From: Brugia malayi
Taxonomy: Eukaryota; Nematoda; Chromadorea; Rhabditida; Onchocercidae
Assembly: GCF_000002995.4 (NCBI RefSeq)
Contig: NW_025062479.1
Span: forward strand, 9,601,721 to 9,665,720
Direction of reading: 5' to 3'
Length of the DNA: 64,000 nt
In this document: in pieces, positions 24,575-39,594 of the stretch
Layout of the letters: every line of letters starts with the position of its first letter
Position numbering within the stretch: the stretch's first letter is position 1
Notes under the pieces: model-generated
What the model was told of the DNA's origin: nothing
The model's input: only the letters and a program-made list of their open reading frames with translations
The model's database searches: none
Position numbers and translations under genes: made by a program

Positions 24575-27500
24575 TCACTGGCGTAATGCATTAGGAAATC
24601 GCTGCTCGTAGCGTTCATCACGCAGAAATTTCGCCCAAACCAATTGACCTGAAACGCAATTCTAAACTTCCGACAAAAAGTATGTACAATTCCATTATTT
24701 GGGCATTTAATTCAAAATATCAGACATTTCATCCTCAAAAATCATAGATACAGTTCCTTGCGAAAATCTCTTCACTATAATCAAAAATAATCAGATATCT
24801 TTTTGGGAAATTTTAAATTTATGCATAAATTTTCAAATGTGGCCCACCTGAATTTCTACTTACTGATCTTCAGGAATATAATAAAAATGAGAAACATATG
24901 GCCGATGATGATCTTAAGACTAGCGTTTTATTACTATAGATAATACAAGTTTCAGATGCTGCTTTTTTATGTCAACACACTTTCTAATGTCATCACAGAT
25001 GCACTTTTTAATGTCATCACAAGTACAAGCAGTTGTCCAGCTTAATTAGGGAAATAAAGCTTATTTATTTGATTGATTTTACAGACTTCTTTTATTCCTC
25101 AAAACTTCTGTTTTTTCCCATGTCCAAAACTACAAAATTAAAAGCCATTGTAGGCTGCCTAAATCTTTTCAGTTTAAATAAAGAAAAAAGAGTCCTCATA
25201 TTTTTTGGAACTTTATTTTAAGAATTAAAATCTTCAACATTTTCTTATGAGCATGCTTTCATTAACAAATTAACATTATGTGTTTCTCACTTTTTCCTTC
25301 GATTCAATCTACCCTGTAGCTTTTCAAAACTATGCCTTCACTCTCGACCATTCATATATTGTAAACAATAAAAAGATCTCGAAATTAGACCAGTCAATTT
25401 GGTAAATTTTTATTCAGTAATTCGAAAGATGAAGTATTTTGAAAGAAATGGTCTGTTTCCAGAACCGTAAAATTTTAAGACAAGTCAGAAAAGCATTATA
25501 TAAAAAATAGTAACTGCTGATTTTAAATGGTTCGAATTCTCAAGAAAAATTGATGTTTTGTATTGTCATTTTGAAATGCAGTTAGAGAATTGAGATGACA
25601 CATACCGTTGAACCAAGTCCCATGTAATGATTTAAAAGCACAACTGCAATCGGTTAATGACGCGAAACGAGCAAACATCACCCCCTCCTTAGAATCGTTT
25701 TCCACATAAACATGTAATGGCTTAATTGGAGCTATTTTCTGTAGCAAAGCTTCCTTCAGATTCATAAATTTTGTTTCGTAATCTCTAAAACATTTTCACT
25801 TCCGAAAACATTTTATGAATTGAACGGAACATAAAGAAGCACAGCAATCTTTTCCACAACACAATTTTCCAAACAGAAATACACGACTCATTCTGATTTC
25901 TATATTCTTGTCGAATTTCACTAAAGTCGGGAAATCCAGTGCAGAATAAAGGGTGAACAACACTGTTACATCCTTAAAATCCTTGCTTCAAAAACTTAAT
26001 CAGTCAAAGGAACATACTTCGCTGAAGAAAACATTCCACGCAGCTTCAGACAATGCGATGGAGCCTGACTTAACATACTGCGCCGCATACTTCCATCAAA
26101 AGCTGTAACAAATCTGATTATTATAAATGTATTATTTCGAATACTTTTGATAAATACCAAATTAAAAATTATAATGCTTCTTCCAATAATTATGCAGGGC
26201 AAGTGTTTTTGGATTACATATCCAAACAAATTGTCTCGTTTTTGAATTCTTGTTTTCAATGAATGTACATTATCCTTATACCAGAAGATCAATAACATCA
26301 TTCAGTGCTAAATTTATAAAACGTCTTTTGCCATGAATATCCAAACCTTACTGATATAGGAAAGAGAAATATAGTGCAAGATTGCTTCAAAACGAAATGC
26401 AGTACTTTGCACTGTATTTCTTTTTAAACGAATGGAACAAACTACTCTGGATAAATGAATGGAAACATAAATTATAATATACGTACCACTACCCTGCCAA
26501 CCATTCTTTTTGGCAGGAATCCACCGCCATACAGAACACTCTACACCATTGATAATTCGAGCTTCCGTGCTTACTCGTGATTCATTCAGATTGATAAATT
26601 TAACCGCTTCCTGCCACCGGCGCCATTCCGGGCTATTATTCATTCTAACAAAATATATAAATTTCATCTTTATTGTAATACAAACAATTCATCTACGAAT
26701 TTCATTTTCAACTTGAAAAACGAAAAATGCTTTACATATAAAAGAAACCTCTTAGATGGTGGAAGAAGCATATCTCGCACATGAGGTTCGGCGATATATG
26801 CTTGACCCTGTTCGTTTGCATCCCGAATGATATCTGCAAAAAGGTATAAAAATGATGCATTACCACATCTCTCACATATATGTAGAACTGATAAAACATT
26901 TTTACATAAAAAGAAAAGTCTAGTATATTGACCTCGATACAAACCCACCAGTAATTTTCTCAATGAGGTCAAAAATACGCTGTTTATCTTCAGCTTTTTT
27001 TTTTGTCTGATAGAGTCGTAACATATAAATACCAATCATTATTCCACATACTGCAAAAAAAACTTTAATTACAACAACCTTATTATTTTAAACTGAATTA
27101 TGAATTAACATTCAGAAAACCAAACACATTTTTTGGCATTATTCAGTAACTAATCAGGCAGAACTATCAAACAGACTAAAAACAGTACTTTTTTTTTGGA
27201 GAGAAAAAGTTCATTATAGGTAAAGATTGTCCCAAGCTACGGATGAACTCCGCTCAGTAACTGGAAGCTTAATTCCTTGTAATGCCGATTAAGATGCGTG
27301 TCACAGTAATAGCATTTAAATTATATAATGAATAGCACTCAGTAATAACATTTAAATTATATAATTTAAATGCTAGTTCTTCAGACTATGATGGTTAAAA
27401 CATTTAGAAGACAAACGAACAGAAAACTGACAAAAAAGCAAAAGCATACTTATAACCAATGTAAGTAATGGAAGAATCGCATATGTATATAAGAAAAACA

Positions 27501-29273
27501 CGGTATCCTTTGCAGCAACTGCAACAACTGAATTGTAATTTTCGAAAAGTTTGTGTCCAGAAGTTACTATTTCATCTTAGTACATTTGTATCATTTCCTT
27601 GTACAAAGAAGGTAAATTACACGCAAGATTTTATATGAATTACTGAAAATTTTGTTTTGCACATAGCACTTATTCGACCTGTCTAATTTAAGTCAACAAA
27701 TTAGGTATTCAAATGCCAACTACAACATTTAGCAAAAGCTACTGTGGTATGCACCATGAAAATAAAAAAATACGGAAAGTAAAAACATTTACCGTATGCA
27801 ATACGACCACTGTGGATCAAAACACCAGAATTTGCAGTCGCCAGATAAGCAATAAGCAGGAAACCAAACAGAGACACAAGAGAGAATAATAGTACTCGTG
27901 ATATGTCAAAACCCAATGAAACGCTACGTGTTGGTGCAGCTTCTCGAACGGAGTATGAATATCTCCCTTTAAATGAGTGGGAATCTTTGGTAGACTGAAA
28001 CTTCATAAATTTAACAAATCTAAAGCATTCGTAATACCTTGTTCAGGCTAGAAAAGATTTCCGACATAAAACTTTTCCTAATTACGTTATATTAAAAAGG
28101 ATCTCCAGTTTAAAAACTGAAATGGTTAGACGCTCGTAAGACAGTAGCTTGAAATTATTAATGGAAAATCATTAATTGAAATTATTAATTAATATAGAAC
28201 TCTCTCAAGTCTCCATATAGAACTACTTATTTATGAAGATAATTCAAATCAAGGTTGAAACATAAAACAAACATTTAAGAAAGACTTGCGTGGACGAATG
28301 AACTTCAGATATTTATTCAATACCGACAATACTGAGGATGGCTTCTGTGTATCTGATATTAGGACTGAACTCGGAGGAACTACACGTGAACTTTCCATAT
28401 GATCATCATCACTATCATTATCATATTCTTCAAATGTTCTCGAAAAATTTAATTTTTCTTGACTATCGCTGAAATCCAACCGACGTCGTGCCCTTCGCTC
28501 TAAAAAAAGTGTTTCGTGAATTTTATGTATGAAATAACCGAAAAATAGCCATCCAGTTATTTAGCGCGAATAGTTTAGTAATAGCTATAGTTTAGTAATA
28601 GCTACAGTAATACGGAGGTACAAATTGTTGCATCATTAGGTTCACTACATCACATCGAACGACCAATTAAGCCAAGTTAATAAGTAGATTGTTAATGCAT
28701 ACGATTTGAGGCTGAATAAATTCCTTCAAAAGTATCGCTGCGGTCGTTCACAGATCTTCGTATGTAAGAGGAGGAAGAAGCGGAATAAGAAGGACGAGAA
28801 CGAGGAACCATAGTTGGACGAGGTGGTGTCGGAAGTTTGCGTCCATCGGGAACCTAAAAGTAATAAACATAGAGTTATTGTACATATTGAAAACAGAGGG
28901 TTTCTAGATACTACATTAACAAAACAAACAGCTGTGAGATCATCCGGTGCACTACTGAAAGTTTCTGAAGACTTGTTGTTTTGGAGTCTTTTCTCAAGCT
29001 GTTTTTCGTAGATGGTACGAGTTGTAGCGGTTATTGGTCCCACTTTCGCGCCAAGTGCGATTAAACTAGCCCGCAACTCTTCATCTGACAAAGCAGGCAG
29101 CTGAAAGCTTTATGCATATGATTCTGAAGCATACAAACTATTATTATCACAACGAATTAGCAGACATCCTTGTATTACAAAAAAAGAAAAGAGAAACCAA
29201 CTTTTTGAAATATTCGACCAGGACTTTTTGAACTTCGGCGAGTCGAACTGAACTTTCTGATCGGAGTCGACAT
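24575..29273 (-). CDS. lem-2: LEM-domain inner nuclear membrane protein (LEM-2/MAN1 ortholog)
   Basis: An integral inner nuclear membrane protein that links chromatin (through BAF) and lamina to the envelope. Twelve exons read downward: 29273-29202, 29100-28930, 28853-28703, 28499-28273, 27994-27792, 27575-27450, 27050-26949, 26833-26749, 26644-26487, 26102-26018, 25784-25606, 24648-24575 (TGA), about 540 residues, near the C. elegans length. Exon 2 holds the LEM domain (LSDEELRASLIALGAKVGPI, then YEKQLEKRL). A Ser/Arg- and Asp-rich linker follows. TM1 is in VLLFSLVSLFGFLLIAYLA and TM2 in TVFFLYTYAILPLLTLVI. The MAN1-Src1p C-terminal winged-helix (MSC) domain is marked by AEPHVRDMLLPP, WRRWQEAVKFI and PSHCLKLRGMF. 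The terminal RRM-like fold shows AFKSLHGTWFNGQLV and RYEQRFPNALR. All phases join. Intron 6 carries a perfect 24-bp palindrome. Confidence 0.95.
24978..25021. repeat. Two 20-bp direct copies, period 24
   Basis: CACTTTCTAATGTCATCACA (24978-24997) is followed by a copy with one change (25002-25021). It lies in the last intron of lem-2. Confidence 0.85.
27304..27372. repeat. Direct repeat with 24-bp perfect palindrome
   Basis: A 26-bp segment at 27304-27329 recurs at 27340-27365 with one mismatch. The second copy is extended into a perfect palindrome, 27349-27372, with arms CATTTAAATTAT and ATAATTTAAATG. It lies in lem-2 intron 6. Confidence 0.9.
28571..28604. repeat. Perfect 17-bp tandem duplication
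   Basis: TAGTTTAGTAATAGCTA occurs twice in direct contact (28571-28587, 28588-28604), in the lem-2 intron between exons 3 and 4. Confidence 0.9.
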
Positions 29274-30150
29274 ATCTGTAGTCAAATAGTCTAGATTTAT
29301 AAAGAAAAGTATGAATCACTGAAGATATACTGGCTTAGTGCCCAATTACGATCGCTCAGTTAATAGGTTTGACTGTTAGAATGCTTCTCTCCCTCCAGCT
29401 GAACAACTACCACATAAATTTCATGGGAAAAATATCAATACAAGTTTATTTATTATACTTATGAAAAATGTCACGTTTTCTCCACAATGTTCAACACATC
29501 ATCTGTTATGACAGGACGTTGCGTTCACATCAACAATATATTGAAGTGTCACGAAGGGAATATGAAACTTTTTTAATCAAAACACTAATCAAGCACTCAC
29601 TACACTCACCCAGGACGGAAAAACAGACACATCCGGACAACTACAAAATGCCACTATGTATGCCTACGGATGAGACTAGAAGTTAACCCATTATCGACTG
29701 TGTCTTGAGACAATCTCCACAACTTTGTGGAAGGGAACAGAAATAGTGTGTATATTACGGGGAGGAGAGAGGGAGAGCAAGGTTTAGAGAGTGTGTGGTG
29801 ATAGAGTGCGTGTACCAGACTGTACAGACTGGTGTGCCCTTTTCCGGACAAGGAGAAGTCAGTCATCCGAGGCGTTTGTTTCTGGTGCCAAACAGGAGTG
29901 GCAATAAAGAAGCAGAATGGTAGGAACAGTGGATAATGTTCCGAGAGCATCGCGTTATGGCCATTGTCCTTAAAGCTATCAGAATTTCTTATCAGTTTTG
30001 ACTTCTAACGTATTTTGACGAGGATAAGGGTATGACAACGTTTGGATTTATCGCCTCAATAGAGCTGTTGTTACATTTGTGTTATCTTAGATCTCATGGC
30101 TTTCGCTCTTTCTCGGACCTCATTTATAGTTCTTTTTGAGTTCATTTTAG
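29274..30150. promoter_or_regulatory. Divergent intergenic region, lem-2 (-) / p38 MAPK (+)
   Basis: About 0.9 kb between two start codons pointing away from each other, so both promoters are expected here. It has a higher GC content than most flanking DNA and GA/GT-rich tracts near 29755-29810. No TATA box can be called with confidence. The rightmost part ends in a TTCATTTTAG acceptor (to 30150), 30 bp before the p38 ATG, suited to spliced-leader addition. Confidence 0.5.
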
Positions 30151-30180
30151 AAAAGTGAAATTTCATAAATGAGATAACAA

Positions 30181-32947
<2,767 letters not shown>

Positions 32948-32999
32948 GATCTGATTTTATGCACTATAAAATTAAAACACGAAGAAGCTTCCTCTTTTC

Positions 33000-35790
33000 G
33001 TTTGTATTTTTGTTTTCATTTAGTCTCAGGATGATATTGAGGTGATATAAATCTTTAGCATAAGTACTCCGTGCGATTTTCTAAAAAAGTTCAATTATCT
33101 TGTCATGACATCCATATGATTTTGAATCGATTCTACTTTCTTGCAAATTCTTTTTTGTTAGAATGGATTTTTTGTTTGTTTTTTAGTTCTCTTTTTTGTA
33201 AAAAATAGATACCAATAATGTTTTTCAACATAAATATTATATAGGCGCTGCAGTGTAACTTTGCCATGTCATTGTTTTTTTCGGTTATATCTGACATACA
33301 TTTATGGTACCATAAATGACGATGGCAGTAAATGACTGGATAGTTCTGATCAATCTGGAAAGTTTGTAAATATGAAATTTATTTTATGTCATTCTTAATC
33401 GAATAGTTTTGTGTAGTATTTTATTAACAGTTCTAATCTTATTCATACTGTTTTGCAATTTCTAGAACTTTTATTTTTATTTACTGTAATTTTACAATTT
33501 ATGTAGATATATAGGAAAACCGGAAAGATCCGAAATTTATATTGGATGTTGATTTTTTTATTTCTGTAGTTCCAGGTTTTCTCTTTCTGTTTTAAATTAT
33601 CTAATTGATTCTTATTTACCGATCAATTCATCAAGCTGTTATAATTATCAGCAGTGATGATTTTTTTATCTTTTTTGACATAGTTCATCTCGCGAACAGC
33701 TTAGTTTTAAAGCCACGATAATATTGTTTGTATAGTCTTAATTTGACCAAATTTTTTTCTTCTGTCGAATTAAAATGAAATTGTTTCGGTATTATATTTT
33801 TAAAGCATAGATTTGTGTAATAAAGTTTCAAGTTGTATATGCAAATTTTGGACTATGCATATTTCCCTGCTAGTAACCTTAGTGTTTCTACCATCTATTT
33901 TTAGAGATTCTTTTGTTAGCATGATTTTTTCAAGTTCAGTTGCGAAAAATTGAAACATCTACTAAAAGCGCACTTCCAATAGTTCGAACAGAATGAAATC
34001 ACGGTTAACTATTATCAATTCTCAAATAAACAATAGTGGTAGATACTGCTTATATTTACCCTTATAACTGTACAAATTTCATATTTTCGAGCAAACTCGT
34101 TTTTTCCTGCTTGACGATGAATCGTGCTGCTGGTCATATTTTCTTACATCATATGGATTAGTGAAGGTAGAAGAAGTGATATCCTAAAATTATTGACAGT
34201 TCCAAATTGAGCAGTTTTATTTTGCTTTTATTTATTAAGAACATAATAGTTGCATTTATAAAATAGCAGATAAACTGTACTAATAATTTTCCGGAAGATG
34301 TAGTAAGATCTTCGGAATTACCTTTCGCTTATTTGTCTTTTTTTCCTAACAATAAATAGAAGTGAAATGATTTCGTTTTTAATAATTGGACGAGTTCATG
34401 CGTGAACGTTATTTGCGTGTGATTTGTGTGTGTGTGTGTTGAAATTTAAAACAATTGAGATAGCTTACACCGCGCTAAACGTTTGCTTATTTTGTTAGAA
34501 TAACAATGTGTAGAATAGCGTAAGGAGGAGCGAGTTTGCATAAAGGATGTGTATATATTAGTCGAGTGTTGCTGAATCGAGAATCGGGAGTGAATCGGGA
34601 TGAGGCTTTGTGAGCATGCTTAAACGTTTTGCTTTGCTTTGTTATTACAGAAGCAGTTGGACAGCCTGCCGTTAAAGTGCGCTCCTGAAAGAACATAGCA
34701 ATCAGCTGCTCGGAACTTCTCGATCCTCTTATCTCTCGTTGTCTTTTGCTGCAACTTTTCCAAGAAAAAGCTCAATTTAGTTTCCTTTCATCTTCTTGCC
34801 CAACGCTTTATTTCCTAATCATTCTATTAAATGTAGCCATTTCTTTTTTTTTTTTACTATAATAAATTAATTTGCTCTTTAGCACATGAATAAATGAATA
34901 ATTACGATGTCTGAAGTGCTCAATTGTCTAACTCAATTATGTCGTTAGAGAATGATTAAATTTAACTCTTTTTTTCTTTTTGAATTTTTCCAATTTAAAA
35001 AATAATTGTAATATTCCTACTATTTTAATTAATATAAAGATATGTATGAATAATCCTAGCATATAGCTTCACTTCCAATAAAGCTAAAGATAAGTAGAAA
35101 ATCTGCGTTGTGAATTTAATTTAGTTAAGTGATGGGCAGAGATCAGGATTGTTAGTGTTAACTAGAGTGGGAAGGGATTTAACGAAGATTTCATTGTTTG
35201 AAAAATAAAAAAAAAAAATTAATTTCTATAACATTTAGCTTATTATTAATAATTTTGCAGCCATTATGACTCAATGATAAATTTTTCGGCAAATACATCG
35301 ATCGTAGAAAGATGAAAAAAAGTAAAAAATGATATCTTGTTTTAAAATCAGAATAAATCTTTGTATTTTTGAAATATTTGTTCAAAGGCGTTTGTCGAAT
35401 TTTTCATTTTGGAGAGTTATAAAAGAATAATGTTCTCCGTGATTTGGGAACTTCTTCATTTTGAAAAGGATTTATTTGGAAATGATTTATGAGATCCAAA
35501 TGAGTCAGAAAAGTGTTTTCCATATGTTCATTAGCAGTGAATTTAAATGATTGTGAATGATGAACATTCCAACCAATGAAATAAATGAATGGATTAAATA
35601 AAACAGTTTTGCTGAAACGTTTCCTCGAGTACGGTCATATTATCGTCTAAGGATAACACTGCTTGATTTGATTGATGTGAGATAGCAGAAGAATTACTTA
35701 TATCTTGAAATAATGAACCTATGAAGTATCATTCATAGGATAAATTAAAAAAGAATGGAAGATATGAGAGATACACAAACCTAACAAGTT
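33000..35790. other. p38 3' UTR and intergenic DNA
   Basis: No further gene is seen. The first part is probably p38 3' UTR. A stretch near 34380-34760 is less AT-rich, with a short GT run (34427-34440), and may belong to upstream regulation or 5' exons of the claudin-like gene. I could not assign exons there. Confidence 0.5.
33819..33824 (+). terminator. Candidate poly(A) signal of p38 gene
   Basis: AATAAA lies about 870 bp after the p38 stop codon on the gene strand. It implies a long 3' UTR if used. Confidence 0.4.
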
Positions 35791-37998
35791 ATGAACATTA
35801 TTGTACTGTGCCGTATTTCTGCACTTATATTATCTTATTTGTTTACCGTAATATCTGTATTAACTTCTTCAATTGCCCTGCTAACACCACAATGGCAAAT
35901 AGTGACAATTACGGAATTTCACACCGAACATCAGCATGGCCTCTGGATGGATTGTATCCTCGGGAAGAAGCATGTACAAGGTTGGCGCATTTGTAGTATT
36001 ATCTAAACTTGATTAATTCCTTTAACTAAATAAGATTTCTTCGGTGGATTTTTTTCCCCTTTGTTTATAGTTGAATTTATTGATTTTATTAAAGACTAAT
36101 GTTAAGGTCAAGAGGATTGTATCCTTGGGAAGCAGCATCTAATTGAACAGAATTTTATTTGTAACAGTCTGGAAGAATAAAAAAAAATGAAAAGCTATCA
36201 GATATATCAGTTCTTTACTTTAAAGTCTTAATTTACAGGTACATCTGAAAGAAGTCTTCATTGTACATATAAATTTGAAAGTGCTGAGAAGAATGATTTA
36301 CAAAATGATGAAGATAATGAAGAGCAACATAAGTTTCACAGTAAGCTTTTAAAATTGATTCTATTAATTAGCTCTAGTTAGATGGAATTAAATCTAGTAA
36401 TTTGCTCGATAAGCATAGCTATAAATGAACATCATATTGTATTTCTTAAAATACAAACATTTTAAATTGGTATAGCAAATGGATTAAAGTGGTATTTTCT
36501 GAGTAAGTTAAATTATCATATGATATGTTGTTATTTGGTGAAAAAATCTAACATTTTATTAAATTTTACTTCGTAAATTACAGCAATTAAAGTTGTAGTA
36601 ATTAAAATTTATTATAAAAAATTATAGTTGTGAAAACTGAGTGAATATTTACAGTCGTCTGCTATGATCATAACAAAGAATTTAAGAATTCCTTGACATA
36701 CTGAAGTACATCAATTTCATTAAATTTGGACAAAAAAGAAAAAAAATGCTCTATAAATTAGGAAAGATAAAGATAAATAATTATTCAGGAAGGAACAAGC
36801 GACATACCTTCTAAAATAATAAATCCATTCAGTTTTCAGAATGATTCGTTCAAAAAATATATTCATGACATATTATAGAAAATCATCCATCTTCAAAAAA
36901 AGGAAAAGACAAAGTAATTAATAATTACTTTCAGAATGTTTATAGGATTATAATTGCTATAAACGATGTTAAGATGCTAAAACTTAGATCAAATAAATAT
37001 TTTCCAACATTGTTTTTTTTTTTTTTTTTTAACGACAAATTATAGATTGGCATAAAGCTGTTCTATGTTTATTGCTTCTGGCGATGTTAACAGCTCTTAC
37101 TTTATGTTGCTTTCTAATGTGCGCATTATACTTTCGTATTGCAGCCCTTGTTTCATGTACCTTATCATTAATTGCAAGTAAGTTATTTCTCAACTATTAC
37201 GTTGATATATGACTGTATAATACTAAAAATTACAAGCTACCTACATGCTAAAATACACCCTATTGCTTGTTTGCTGATTGAAATTTAAACTTTCTACTTC
37301 CTAAACAATCTAACACATAGATTAACGAAAAGGCAATAATATGACGATTGACCATGGACCTTTTTCGGAATGTTCATATTTTGGCGTATTGAATGTGGTA
37401 GTAGTTTTACTTTTCCGAATTTGAGAATTTCTAAGCAATAATCTGATATGTAAGTTAATTGAATGAAATAGTTTGACGGTTTAACGGTAATGTTTGTATC
37501 AGCTATCATACGATTGCAGTTTTCCCAAGATTTAAATCCATTTTATTCTTCCATATTCACGTTTTAGCAATCTTGTCAAGTGTTGCCATAGTTGTATTCT
37601 TTATTAATTCACACAAAGTTGAAATTCGATTTGTGCAAGGTATTACTCGAACATATGAGGTTTGTCTATGAAATTAATTTCTACAAAAAAAAAATTTTTT
37701 TTGATACACAAAAATTTATTACATCTTATGCAAGTGCGCTCAATAGTTTATGGTTGTAAAACTGTTTGTATGATATTCCTCTACCTCTACCGTGTAATTT
37801 TATATAAAGAAATTTTATATAAAATTTCTTAAATTACAGCAAAGGTGTGGTTATTCATTCTATTTGGCGCTTTCTTCGTGTGTCACTTTTCTAGCAGCAT
37901 TCCTTTGTTCAGTATTTTGTACGGTGATGGTATTTTTACATGAGCGGAATCGTCGACAGCCACCAAAAACATACCCATTAATTAATAGTGCCGTGTAA
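35791..37998 (+). CDS. Claudin-like four-TM membrane protein
   Basis: A small tetraspan protein of the PMP22/claudin superfamily type, expected in the plasma membrane at cell contacts. Exons: 35791-35980, 36239-36340, 37046-37177, 37568-37659, 37840-37998 (TAA), all phase-consistent, about 224 residues. TM1 is near LSYLFTVISVLTSSIALL. The first extracellular loop has the claudin-type W-GLW-C-C arrangement (TPQWQ, HGLWMDC, then LHCTYKF), followed by an acidic insert (NDEDNEEQ). TM2 is in VLCLLLLAMLTALTLCCFLM and TM3 in ILSSVAIVVFF. TM4 is in SSCVTFLAAFLCSVFCTVMV, followed by a cytosolic tail with HERNRRQPPK. Nematode claudin-like families diverge fast, so a specific ortholog (clc, nsy-4 or a similar channel-gamma-like protein) cannot be named. 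Confidence 0.8.
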
Positions 37999-38028
37999 AA
38001 AGTGAATTGGAATTCCGGTCTACAGTCA

Positions 38029-38034
38029 AATAAA
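38029..38034 (+). terminator. Candidate poly(A) signal of claudin-like gene
   Basis: AATAAA 31 bp after the TAA stop on the gene strand. The 3' UTR would be very short. Confidence 0.4.
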
Positions 38035-39587
38035 TGCTTATTGGTTATCTTTTCACTTCATTCCATGTGCTATGACAAGAAGTATTAAGTATGATGATTG
38101 AGTTGTACAAATGTCGAGTTAAATTAGCAGTGTAAACAATATATTGTTAAAAGTTTTAAAGTCTTGAGAACCCTAATTATCAGCTTGATAATTACCATCC
38201 TTAGTAATTAAAATTTCTCTCCTGAAAATCATTGTTTCATTAATTTGACATATTCAAAATTTGCAACTCCATTTTTAAAAGTTTATATGCTTTCCTTTTT
38301 CTTTTGAATGTATTTATTTTTCACTTCATAATTTTATAAGCAATCTTCCAGCAGATTTTCTGACAAAAATATCTAAAATTTGTAATAAATTTCTGTTGTT
38401 TCTAGCAAAACTCATATTGTTTTATGACAATTCAAATCCTACGAAATAATTGAAATGTTTTATCAATATGATAAATCATTTCCACTAAATGCTTTCGTTA
38501 ATAAAATGTTATCCTATAAAATTATTTCTCAAAATACATCCGTTTTACTGCCAACAATGGAATATTAATTGACCTTTGTCAAGAGTGATTTTCATCATTA
38601 ATATAATCACTCTCGAACAACTAATGATAAAATTCATTTTATCATGATCATCTAATTGTACCATATAGTACCATATCTTGTCTCGTTACATCCAAAGCAT
38701 CAGTTATCCATAATAACAAAAACGAAGTAATTGCTCATTAAAAGATGCAATCAGCTAAATCTTTTAACCTTATAATAGCTGATATGATACGTTTTTGCTT
38801 TAATTCGCACATTTTTTATTCTGAAAAGTTTCGATATGTAACTATTCCTTATTTGTTACAATATATGTTGTATATTATGTGTATAATATATTACAGATAA
38901 CGGATAAACATTTCGATATATATATATATATATAAGCATGAAAAATTATTCACTGAATACATTCTATTATCAAAGAAATAATTAATGAGACCTTATATTT
39001 GTGAATTTCCATGATGAAAGACGCAGATATAATGTTGTCTGAAATTTAACAATACTAATATGAATATGTGTAATAAAAGTATCAAATGAGTATTTTTAGC
39101 ATCATTTAAATTACTTCGAAACAATAAAATACTTAAAGATTTAATCAGAACAAAAATTTGATTTGTTCAATGTTATTTCTCGTTTAGTATGAATAATTGC
39201 TAAAACAATTTACATAACATTAATAGTTTTGTATAGTTCGAAATTGAATGATTGATAAGTTTCCTTCAAAGAGAAAAAAAATGAAAAAAGGAAAAGCTGA
39301 GGAAAAAAAATAAGGCATAGCAGTTACCGGCATAGTCAATCATAATATTATTGGCACTGGGATGAGGAAATTGCATATAAGGTCTGCTTGTCGGGATGGG
39401 TTTGTTTAAGCCACACATTCTTCAGAAACTAGTTTCAAAAGAAAGTTGTGAATATTTGTTTGTTTTTTTGTTGGTTGGTAGTAGTTGTCATAAGTATTTC
39501 ATGTGTGCTAATTCAAATTCCACGTAAGAACATGTAAGTTGAAATTTGCATGTATATATTTGGGTGTAACAGATTTGATATTTTCAG
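38035..39587. other. Intergenic, AT-rich
   Basis: No exons recognised. A short ATATAT tract lies near 38917-38934. The region ends with a TTTTCAG acceptor (to 39587), 7 bp before the MANF ATG, a typical spliced-leader acceptor position. Confidence 0.6.
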
Positions 39588-39594
39588 GCAAAAG

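Noticed and set aside
24420..24575. Apparent membrane-like frame just downstream of the lem-2 stop
   Set aside because: It first looked like a separate gene with an in-frame TGA. The TGA is the natural lem-2 stop, and the following frame is 3' UTR or spacer.
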